Source: Nitrosomonadaceae bacterium
Lineage (GTDB): Bacteria; Pseudomonadota; Gammaproteobacteria; Burkholderiales; Usitatibacteraceae
DNA: 10,555 bases
Assembly: GCA_021300055.1 (NCBI GenBank)
Contig: JAJTHU010000362.1
Coordinates: 1 to 10,555, forward strand
Direction of reading: 5' to 3'
Positions 1-6,122 of this stretch are shown here, piece by piece. Position 1 is the stretch's first letter. Every line of letters starts with the position of its first letter. The translations under genes were made by a program, and so were the position numbers. The notes under the pieces were generated by a model. The model ran no database searches. It saw only the letters and a program-made list of their open reading frames with translations, and had not been told where the DNA came from.

Positions 1-1633
1 CCGCACCGGAAAACAATCCCGCACCGCCGAGCAGCGTCAGCTTCATCTGCGACAACGTAACTTGGATCGCTGACCCCCAATTGGAAATGTAATCAGTCAG
101 CTCGATCGACGTTGACGGGTCGCCATCGCCAGTGAAGCTCACAGTGCCGGAGAGGTTCAGCTTGCGGACCGTAAACGATCCGCTGGGGAGAGTCACCGTC
201 GCGTTTGCAATCTCAGCGACGTCGTTCGCAGCAGGGTAACGCGACCCACCGCACACGCCACTCCATTTGCTCGGATCAGTCCAGCTACCCGTCGAGCTAT
301 TGAACACGCAGTTAGGTGATGGCGCAGCATTGACGGTTAGAGAAACATTTTGCGTGGCTGGCGTGCCAACGCCGTTATCGACTTCAACCGTGAAGCTGTA
401 GCTGCCCGGCGTGGTCGGCGTGCCCACCAAGAGTCCATCCGATGCGCCGATGTCCATCCCAGACGGCAGCGTCCCGCCTGCGATACGCCAAAGGTTAGGC
501 AAAGTCCCGCTTGCCACTAGCTGAAATGAATAGAACGAGCCCGCTGTAGCCGCTGGCGGGGGACCACTGGTTATCACTGGCGCAACCGCGCTATCGCTCG
601 AAGTCACAAAATTGCCGATGGCATACGCACCGGGAATGTCGGTTGCGAACATCACCTGATTCAGTCGCGTCGAGATGCGGATGAGGTACCCGCCGGTTGC
701 CGCATAAAGCACCCCGCCGGTCGAGCTAAAGGAAAGGCCGCGCGGTGCCGGTGTAGTTTCAAAAAAGCCGGTGATGTTTGCGACAACCAAATTACTCGCC
801 GTATCAATGACCGAAATCGAGCCGCTGGAGGTGTTGGACACGTACACGCGAGCATCGCCTGGCTGTACAGCAATGCCGGTTGGCCCTGAACCGACCGACA
901 CCGTGGTCAGTACCGAATTGTTCGTTGTATCGATAACGGAGACGTTATTCGCACCATAGTTGGTCACGTAGGCGCGCGTCCCAGCTGCATTTATGGCCAC
1001 GCCGTACGGCTGCGTGCCGACCGTGATCGTTGCCGTAACCGTATTTGTTGACGTGTTGATGACCGACACGGTGCCTGCGGTGAAATTCGCCACATAGACG
1101 CGCGAGCCATCAGGATGCACGGCAACGCCGACCGGGCCTGCGCCAACTGTGACCGTTGTCGTAACAGTATTTGTTGACGTGTTGATGACCGACACGGTGC
1201 CGTCATTCTGGTTTGCGGAATAGACGCGGTTACCGTCTGGCGTGACGGCAATACCCGTGGGCACGTTACCGACGTTGATCGTCGCGATGCTGGTGTTCGT
1301 CGAAGTATCGACGACCGATACGGCGAGGCCGCCGTTGTTCGTAATGTACGCTCTCGTGCCCGCTGGGTTGAGCGCGATGCCGAATGGGTTAGTACCGAGT
1401 GCAACAGTAGTTGGGGCGAAGTTCGTCGCCAAATTTTGGACATACAGCCCGCCACTGAACAAGGGAACGTAGGCGTATGGCTGTGCATGTGCCACTGTGG
1501 TCGTCATTGCTGCGACGCACAGCACCGCGAGTTTCATCAAAGCACTTCGGAACGTTGATCCGCTGGGCGTCGAGGTCGCGAGCATCGAGCGCCCAGCCGA
1601 AGCGAAGCAAACCCGTTTAGATAGGTTGTTCAT
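1..1633 (-). CDS. Secreted YVTN beta-propeller / putative Ig-domain protein (3' end beyond window)
   Basis: This reading frame is open from an ATG at 1633 to the left edge: 544 codons with no stop, so the C-terminus is missing. A Sec signal is visible around residues 33-50 (MKLAVLCVAA core, AHA|Q cleavage site), after an unusually long N-region. Met33 (1537) is an alternative start that gives a normal-length signal. Neither start has a clear Shine-Dalgarno, so 1633 is chosen only as the longest. Residues of about 53-350 form seven repeats of about 42 residues in the YVTN pattern (for example RVYVANFTAGTVSVINTSTN, RAYVTNYGANNVSVIDTTNN, each followed by a VGxxPxGIAVxPxG turn), which is enough for a closed seven-bladed propeller. 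Residues of about 352-434 match a He_PIG-type putative Ig domain (GGTLPSGMDI, GLLVGTPTTPGSYSFTVEV). A further beta-rich region starts at about 440 (SWTDPSKWSG, then NDVAEIANATVTL) and resembles the start of autotransporter-like or G8-like surface domains. YVTN proteins are generally extracytoplasmic; the ligand cannot be told from sequence. Its role as a surface or adhesive protein is inference. Confidence 0.85.
   Translation of the reverse strand, partial: MNNLSKRVCFASAGRSMLATSTPSGSTFRSALMKLAVLCVAAMTTTVAHAQPYAYVPLFSGGLYVQNLATNFAPTTVALGTNPFGIALNPAGTRAYITNNGGLAVSVVDTSTNTSIATINVGNVPTGIAVTPDGNRVYSANQNDGTVSVINTSTNTVTTTVTVGAGPVGVAVHPDGSRVYVANFTAGTVSVINTSTNTVTATITVGTQPYGVAINAAGTRAYVTNYGANNVSVIDTTNNSVLTTVSVGSGPTGIAVQPGDARVYVSNTSSGSISVIDTASNLVVANITGFFETTPAPRGLSFSSTGGVLYAATGGYLIRISTRLNQVMFATDIPGAYAIGNFVTSSDSAVAPVITSGPPPAATAGSFYSFQLVASGTLPNLWRIAGGTLPSGMDIGASDGLLVGTPTTPGSYSFTVEVDNGVGTPATQNVSLTVNAAPSPNCVFNSSTGSWTDPSKWSGVCGGSRYPAANDVAEIANATVTLPSGSFTVRKLNLSGTVSFTGDGDPSTSIELTDYISNWGSAIQVTLSQMKLTLLGGAGLFSGA
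1035..1201. repeat. Near-identical DNA repeat between two adjacent propeller blades
   Basis: Positions 1041-1075 and 1167-1201 are identical over 35 bases. The match extends to 41 bases (1035-1075 versus 1161-1201) with one mismatch. The offset is 126 bp, exactly one 42-codon YVTN blade. The repeat encodes the GTVSVINTSTNTV segment of blades 3 and 4. The other blades of the gene are more diverged at DNA level, so this pair looks recently duplicated or homogenised. Confidence 0.85.
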
Positions 1634-1665
1634 CGTCGTTACCCAAAAAATTCGTTGTCAAATCA

Positions 1666-1681
1666 CCTAAGAAACCTTAGG
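1666..1681. other. Perfect 6-bp hairpin upstream of the YVTN gene
   Basis: CCTAAG at 1666-1671 and CTTAGG at 1676-1681 are perfectly complementary around a four-base loop. The hairpin lies 33-48 nt before the ATG at 1633 on the minus strand. It could be a leader stem-loop or a protein-binding palindrome. It has no adjoining U-tract on the minus-strand side next to it, so a terminator is less likely. Its function is unknown. Confidence 0.4.
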
Positions 1682-1683
1682 GA

Positions 1684-1725
1684 GGGCGGCCGTTTTCAGC
1701 CACTTTTGCCTGAAACCGCGCGCCC
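1684..1725. repeat. Imperfect stem-loop, copy A of a dispersed palindromic element
   Basis: The arms are 1684-1701 and 1708-1725, around a six-base loop (ACTTTT); 14 of 18 facing positions are Watson-Crick. The 22-bp core at 1694-1715 starts TTTCA and ends GCCTGAAA. It matches the core at 9037-9058 at 19 of 22 positions. It lies between the FecR-protein stop (1853) and the YVTN start (1633). It could act as a rho-independent-like hairpin for the FecR transcript, although it has no long U-run after it, or as a REP-like intergenic element. Confidence 0.6.
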
Positions 1726-1852
1726 CTACTAGGGTTGTTGTTTCGAAACTACTCGTCTCGCCGCTTGTTATCCGCTTTACCAACCAACCTCGCACTCGTT
1801 GTCTGCATGGTCACTCAACTGCGCGCGCTGCTCGCTCAACGGGTACCAAGAA

Positions 1853-4225
1853 CTACCCTCTCCGCCGGAACGCAATCGCGCCCGCAACGTTATTGTTGAA
1901 GTTGTACTGCACACCGGCGCCCTGCCCCGTGCGACCAGTGAAGAATCCATCGAGGCTGCCAGTCGCGCCCGCGCACGCTGGCACGCAGGAAATGTTGAGT
2001 TGCGTTGGCGCAGGCAAGCCTGCTGCGGCTGGACGACCCGTATTCGCGCTAAACGTCATGTCGCGATAGATCGCCATGCCAGTTGCCGTGGCGTTCCAAG
2101 TTTGGTTCGCAACGGTCACATTGATCGATGCATCAACAGTGCGGTTGCTGAAGTTGGCGTTCAGCGTTGCGCTATTCATCGTGCCTACGTTGCCCAACGT
2201 ATCGGTTGGACGCGTCGCACCGGCGACTTCGTAAACGCCCGTGCCAGTCAGCGGCAAGGTCGTCGGCCCGCTTTGCGGCGACGAGAAAACGTAGTGCAAG
2301 CTCCGGTTGATCAAGTTGGTCGCCACGCCACCAATTGTGGAGCTTGTGCCACCCGACCAGCGACCCCACGCGAGTCCCGTACTAGCGTCGACTCCGTTGT
2401 CGAGCACTTGTGCTGAGCCAATGGTGTACTCGCCATTGAAATTGATTGAACCATCGGCGCGGGCATACGGCGCGCGGAATGAGGCCACGCGCCCGGCACT
2501 ATCGATTAACACCTCTGAGGGCCGATTGATCGTGGCGTAGCCTTGGCTGTACTGCGAACGCGCTAATGAGTTGGTTGGATCAGATATCAACCCATAGACA
2601 AACTGCGCTTGCGTATCCTGCGTTGGTCCGCGGAAGGCGAGTACGCCGTTAACGGTCTGCACCGTGCCGACATTCGAGTCGCTAAACGTGTAGCCGAGAA
2701 TCGCGCCGTTCAATGCCGCACCGACGAAGCTGCCTTCGAGAATGCCGAACAAGCCTGACGAGGTCGATTGGCCATTTACGGTGCGAGTGATATCCAAGCC
2801 GAAACCCGTCAGCGCGAAGAAGCTGTTGAGCGTGAACGGCACGTTGCGCGCTTGCAGGGTGTAGCTCGCCTGCGTTGTTCCCGCTGGCATATTGAGGCCG
2901 ATGGTCGCATTGAGCGTGCGCGCGCTGAAGTTCACATTCAGCGTGGTGCTCGTTACTGAGCCAGCAATGCCTGCGTCATTCGTCGGTGCCGTCGCGCCAA
3001 CCTGCGTATACGTTGCGGTGCCAGTCAGTACGTCAGACAGGTACGGCGGATATCCAGAGCTACCGTAAGCAAAATGCGTGGTAGCACTTGGACCGCTGAA
3101 GCTACCGAGTCCTGTGAAGAGGACCGAGGTCGGCGCATTCCAGCGTCCGATGGTGATTGAGGAACTGTTGCCAATGTCGAACGATTGCACATCCGCAGCA
3201 GTGCCACCGGTTACACGCGCCGAGGTTCCCGCGCCGCCGGCCACCGACGAGAAGCCTCGCAGCGCCGCAGACTCAAGCGTAAGTCCTGCTGCGACCGCCT
3301 GGCCTGAGTACGTCGAGCCCGCCCCGGACACCACTACATCATGCAAGCCGGTCGGGTCGGTGGCAATCACGACGGGCGGGACGATGTTGGTGCCGGTGGT
3401 TGGGCCAGAGCCACTACCGGTCGTGCCTGAGCCAGTTCCCGTGCCAGTGCCGGTGCCGGACTGCGGATTGCTCGCTGCAGCGGTGGTCGTGGGCGTAGGA
3501 GGTGGTGAGGCTTCAGCAGCCTTTGTGGCGGTGTCTTCTTTCACCACCATAGTGTTTGATGCGGCGACGATCGCAGGTGGGGTCGGGATGCGCTCTGGTG
3601 GCTTGCCTGGTTCGACCTTAACCGTATCGTTCGGGAACGTGATGATCGGCGCAAAGCTACCGGTCAAGCTGGCCACAATGTGGCTACCTTCGATCGTATG
3701 ATTGATGGTGACTGGCGTGGTGCCTTCACCCTCTTCGTGCGAAAGAATGTTGCCGGAGCCGCGAATACCGACCGTCGCAACACGCGTTTTCATTTGGAAC
3801 TTGTCGCGGTTAGATGCGGTGAGCAATCCGGTGAATGTGCGCAGCGTGCCGCGCACCAAGTTCAGAATCGCGCCGTCTGTGTCCGCGGCGGTGCGCTGGT
3901 AGCGTTCAATACGTAGCTGCGAGTTGGCACGCAGCGATAGCTTGGCCTGATCGATCATCGACAACTGCGCCATGCCGTCCGGCCCAGCGATGATGAGATC
4001 GCCTGGGTTCACTTCGGTACCGCGCATGGCGGCACGGCGTTGGCCGTTGGTTTCAACGAATACGCTCCCGGTTACGAAGGTGAAGGATCCGCTTGCGGCG
4101 TAGGCGGTAACGCTGGACAACGTGGTGAGCAGTACCGCGCCCAGCGTTGCCAGTGCCGTTGTCAGTGGTAGCTTGAACACGCGAAGTTGCGCACGGCGTT
4201 CGGTAGCACGAGTGGTGGTTTTCAT
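1853..4225 (-). CDS. Secreted FecR-domain protein with two TbpB-like C-terminal barrel modules
   Basis: This 790-residue protein starts with a Sec signal peptide (residues 1 to about 43, hydrophobic core LTTALATLGAVLLTTL, AYA|A cleavage). The signal has no lipobox Cys, so the protein is probably not lipidated. Residues of about 48-152 form a FecR-type domain: GSVFVETNGQRRAA, then a VNPGDLIIAGPDGMAQL stretch, ending in TRVATVGIRGSG. A Pro/Thr/Ala-rich linker follows at about 210-285, with a Gly-Thr/Gly-Ser run at about 256-280. The C-terminal part contains two related modules (about 358-533 and 617-790). Each runs GRW, an LTGT-x-x-Y strand, VGAT/AGAT-x-PT(N/D), S-x-TLN-x-NFS-x-RT, then a Gly-rich G(S/F)F-x-G...Y-x-F and an AFR ending. 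This pattern resembles the small beta-barrels of TbpB/HphA-type Slam substrates. The only Cys pair seen is in the last module (ISCVPAC). The start is supported by GGAG six bases upstream. It is 20 nt downstream of the Slam-like gene, so both are probably co-transcribed. FecR and secretion are well supported; the barrel assignment is inference. Confidence 0.85.
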   Translation of the reverse strand: MKTTTRATERRAQLRVFKLPLTTALATLGAVLLTTLSSVTAYAASGSFTFVTGSVFVETNGQRRAAMRGTEVNPGDLIIAGPDGMAQLSMIDQAKLSLRANSQLRIERYQRTAADTDGAILNLVRGTLRTFTGLLTASNRDKFQMKTRVATVGIRGSGNILSHEEGEGTTPVTINHTIEGSHIVASLTGSFAPIITFPNDTVKVEPGKPPERIPTPPAIVAASNTMVVKEDTATKAAEASPPPTPTTTAAASNPQSGTGTGTGTGSGTTGSGSGPTTGTNIVPPVVIATDPTGLHDVVVSGAGSTYSGQAVAAGLTLESAALRGFSSVAGGAGTSARVTGGTAADVQSFDIGNSSSITIGRWNAPTSVLFTGLGSFSGPSATTHFAYGSSGYPPYLSDVLTGTATYTQVGATAPTNDAGIAGSVTSTTLNVNFSARTLNATIGLNMPAGTTQASYTLQARNVPFTLNSFFALTGFGLDITRTVNGQSTSSGLFGILEGSFVGAALNGAILGYTFSDSNVGTVQTVNGVLAFRGPTQDTQAQFVYGLISDPTNSLARSQYSQGYATINRPSEVLIDSAGRVASFRAPYARADGSINFNGEYTIGSAQVLDNGVDASTGLAWGRWSGGTSSTIGGVATNLINRSLHYVFSSPQSGPTTLPLTGTGVYEVAGATRPTDTLGNVGTMNSATLNANFSNRTVDASINVTVANQTWNATATGMAIYRDMTFSANTGRPAAAGLPAPTQLNISCVPACAGATGSLDGFFTGRTGQGAGVQYNFNNNVAGAIAFRRRG

Positions 4226-4231
4226 CTTGGT

Positions 4232-4235
4232 CTCC
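4232..4235 (-). promoter_or_regulatory. Ribosome binding site of the FecR-domain gene
   Basis: GGAG on the minus strand lies six bases before the ATG at 4225, in the 20-nt gap after the stop of the upstream barrel gene. It is the clearest Shine-Dalgarno in the window. It fixes the FecR start and suggests strong translation of the putative substrate relative to its transporter. Confidence 0.65.
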
Positions 4236-4245
4236 GAGGCCTTGA

Positions 4246-5649
4246 TTACATGAACTCGCAGCGAATGGTCGAGGAGACCTCATGCCGCGTGTAGTCGTAG
4301 ATCGAAATGTTGGAGTTGTTACGCGAGCTGAATAGCTGCGCACGCAGGTTGCACGTTGGCTGGAAACGCCAGTTCACGCCGAGCGTTGCGTCAGCCATGC
4401 GATCTTCGCCTCTCTCAACAGTTGTTGCCCGCGCAAACGCGCTGTCATCGCGCCGCTCGCTTCCGCCGAGCGCGCCAAAGATGTTTAGCCGATCGCTAAA
4501 TTGCTTTTGCACATAGCCGCGCACACCGACCACTTTCTTGGATTTATCCGTGATGCCATCCGGCAACTTGCGTTCCGCCTTATCGCGCGAACCAAACGCT
4601 GTCAGTTGCAGGATCGTAGGGCGCGCGCTCGGCATCGAAACTAACCAAGATGCGCTTGCAATCGTCGACTTGAAATCCTCAACGTTGTTCTTTGGGAAGC
4701 GCGTTTGTGCGGCACCTGCACCAAAACTCAACTGCTGCGTATTGCTCAAGTTGACCCGATAGTCGAGCCCGGCAAACGCTGCGCGCCGGTCGTTGGTGGG
4801 TTTGGGATCACCCGGCGCATCGCCAGACTGCGTAAATGCGTTGTACGAGGTATTGAATCGTACCGAATGCCGTCCACCGTCCCAAATGGCGCTTGCACGG
4901 ACTTCACCCGATCCAGAATTGAACGGCGACTGGTTGCGGTAACCGCGACCGCGCGCATCCGCACCCACGTAGCCGCTCCACTTTGCCGAGATCGGAAACA
5001 CGTAGTCCGCGCCTAATCCCGCACCCAGGTACGGTGCTTTACGCTTGAGCGAATTACCGGTAGGCAATACACCGATCAAGTTAAACGCTTGCTGCACAGC
5101 CGACGTGAAGTCGTTGGGCACACCGGTGAGGTTTGAGTCGTAACCTAACGCCATCTCACCCCACACGCTCAACATCTTGCGGGCAGCCAAGCGACGCTGC
5201 GCGATGGCCTCGAGATACTTATCGATCGCGTTCAGTGCAGACGCTGGTGGATTTTGCGCACGCAACTTGCGAAACGTACCTTCCGCTAGGTCGAGCGAAC
5301 CCACGTTGAAATAGGCACGCGCCAAATCGAGTTGCGCGCCCGCATTGTTGGGTTGCGCCGCGAGCACCCGCTCGAACGCGATGATCGCCTCATCCGTCTT
5401 GCCACTATCGAGCGCCGCAACCCCGAGCAGGTAGTCGAAATCCGGGTTGCCAGAGAGCTTGTCCTGTTCAGCAATGAGCAGCATATAGGCTTGGCTGGCC
5501 TTGAGCTGCGCGATAAGCGCTTTGGCCTGCTCGAAAAGCTTTGGATTGGCAAGTGCTTGAGGCGCGATCGCGAGAACACCGATGGCGAAACAGACGCGCA
5601 CCAAACGCGATACCGAGCTGCGCGTCAACTTGTTGATTCTTGTTGTCAT
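4246..5649 (-). CDS. TPR plus outer-membrane beta-barrel protein, Slam-like (SlipAM/DUF560-type) translocator
   Basis: This 467-residue protein has a Sec signal peptide (residues 1-34, core VCFAIGVLAIAP, cleavage ALA|N). Residues of about 37-150 are helical and contain tetratricopeptide repeats (DYLLGVAALDSGKTDEAIIA, then VLAAQPNNAGAQLDLARAYF with FNVGSLDLAEGTF). From about residue 157 to the end (about 310 residues) the sequence alternates as in an outer-membrane barrel. It begins with LSVWGEMALGYDSNLTGVP, a motif typical of Slam and related TPR-barrel proteins, and closes with an aromatic strand (TIRCEFM). A periplasmic TPR domain followed by a barrel of this size is the Slam architecture, whose members move TbpB-fold proteins across the outer membrane. 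The next gene encodes a protein with TbpB-like modules, which fits a transporter-substrate pair. Other TPR-porin families share the GYDSN motif, so Slam activity is inferred rather than shown. It is the first gene after the promoter at 5823-5851; no good Shine-Dalgarno precedes the ATG. Confidence 0.8.
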   Translation of the reverse strand: MTTRINKLTRSSVSRLVRVCFAIGVLAIAPQALANPKLFEQAKALIAQLKASQAYMLLIAEQDKLSGNPDFDYLLGVAALDSGKTDEAIIAFERVLAAQPNNAGAQLDLARAYFNVGSLDLAEGTFRKLRAQNPPASALNAIDKYLEAIAQRRLAARKMLSVWGEMALGYDSNLTGVPNDFTSAVQQAFNLIGVLPTGNSLKRKAPYLGAGLGADYVFPISAKWSGYVGADARGRGYRNQSPFNSGSGEVRASAIWDGGRHSVRFNTSYNAFTQSGDAPGDPKPTNDRRAAFAGLDYRVNLSNTQQLSFGAGAAQTRFPKNNVEDFKSTIASASWLVSMPSARPTILQLTAFGSRDKAERKLPDGITDKSKKVVGVRGYVQKQFSDRLNIFGALGGSERRDDSAFARATTVERGEDRMADATLGVNWRFQPTCNLRAQLFSSRNNSNISIYDYTRHEVSSTIRCEFM

Positions 5650-5816
5650 GGGTAAATCCGAAAAAGTGAGAGAGCCAAATGCGAATGGCGAAAGCGCAAA
5701 TGCTCGAGGACTTCTCGAAAAACAGTGTCAACAGAGCTCTGAACGCCTTGCGAAGAAACGCCCAACCCACTGATTTGGCATGACTTTCTTCTGCTGGGCG
5801 CGAGCCAAAAACACCA
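5650..5816 (-). other. Probable 5' leader of the Slam-like/FecR transcript
   Basis: If the promoter at 5823-5851 is used, about 165 nt of leader precede the Slam-like ATG. It contains a perfect 10-bp palindrome (CAGAGCTCTG, 5732-5741) and a 5-bp hairpin (TCGAG-GACTT-CTCGA) just to its left near 5704-5718. I recognise no riboswitch consensus. A minus-strand frame (5468-5842) crosses it and overlaps the barrel gene out of frame, but it does not look like a real protein. Confidence 0.4.
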
Positions 5817-5822
5817 TCTCGC

Positions 5823-5851
5823 ATACTAGCCCCCCGTGCCACACTTGTAAA
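5823..5851 (-). promoter_or_regulatory. Sigma70-like promoter for the Slam-like/FecR genes
   Basis: Reading on the minus strand, TTTACA (5851-5846, five of six to the -35 consensus) is followed by exactly 17 bases and then TAGTAT (5828-5823, four of six to the -10 consensus). Transcription would start near 5816 and proceed into the surface-protein block. This is the best promoter match I found in the window. It was located by eye. Confidence 0.5.
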
Positions 5852-6122
5852 CGGATTCCCCAGAGGCAGTGGCGGTTTTCCCGCGGTTTGCCCCTATTCA
5901 CGGGATGCAAACGAGGCCGTCTCGGCATCGCTATGCCGGACCGCACATTCGTGTGGCCCAATCAGGGGATGGTGGTCGGGCGTTTCAGCTGGCAGTTGCC
6001 GCGGCAGCGGCACGATGTCGGCCAAGCCCAACTCGCTATTCCCGCCGAGTGCCGAAAAGGGCTAGTTTTCAGTTGGGATGTGACCGATTCGTGTCAGTCT
6101 TCCTCATTTCTGCGCCTCGGTG
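5852..6122. other. Non-coding stretch upstream of the promoter, with several hairpins
   Basis: No convincing gene is seen between the promoter and the end of the PYROXD2-like gene. Several hairpins lie close together. GCGG-TTTTC-CCGC ends near 5883. GTTTGCCCC (5886-5894) pairs with GGG and GCAAAC (5902-5912, two-base bulge). CGGCAT-CGCT-ATGCCG is at 5923-5938, and CACA-TTCG-TGTG follows near 5945-5956. A weaker stem (GACCGA/TCAGTC, one mismatch) is near 6082-6099. They could include the terminator of the gene ending at 6123, operator sites for the surface block, or an unrecognised small RNA. Reading frames through it on both strands (for example plus 5780-6175) show no protein-like composition. 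Confidence 0.45.

Noticed and set aside
1694..1715. Possible DNA uptake sequence of the Neisseria type (GCCGTCTGAA)
   Set aside because: The shared core has GCCTGAAA, lacking the GT of the DUS core. Only the inverted terminator-like arrangement is similar.
1765..1776. A 12-base match to the lac operator core (AGCGGATAACAA on the minus strand)
   Set aside because: Only half of the operator matches, there is no lacI-like gene or sugar operon here, and the other half-site lacks symmetry. Most likely chance.
1799..2416. Plus-strand frame of 205 codons opposite the 3' end of the FecR gene
   Set aside because: Its Arg-rich, Cys/Trp-rich composition is typical of a shadow frame, and no family is recognisable.
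3078..3701. Long plus-strand frame (207 codons) opposite the FecR gene
   Set aside because: It is antisense to a well-supported gene, and its Val/Pro repeats mirror the Gly-Thr linker of the FecR protein.
5835..5841. TGGCACG on the minus strand, resembling a sigma54 -24 element
   Set aside because: The GC of the -12 element is two bases too close, and the same bases form the spacer of a better sigma70-like match.
5468..5842. Minus-strand frame of 124 codons through the leader, overlapping the Slam-like gene start
   Set aside because: Its second half is simply the barrel gene read out of frame, and the first half has no protein-like features or ribosome binding site.
5868..5882. GCCACTG on the minus strand, resembling a cobalamin riboswitch box
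   Set aside because: The rest of the cobalamin riboswitch core is absent and the downstream gene has no link to cobalamin.
5870..5894. GGGGCAAACC followed by a GAAA-like loop on the minus strand, like the start of a c-di-GMP-I (GEMM) riboswitch
   Set aside because: The required ACGCAAAGCC segment and the second stem are missing, and the site lies upstream of the likely promoter, so it would not be in the leader.
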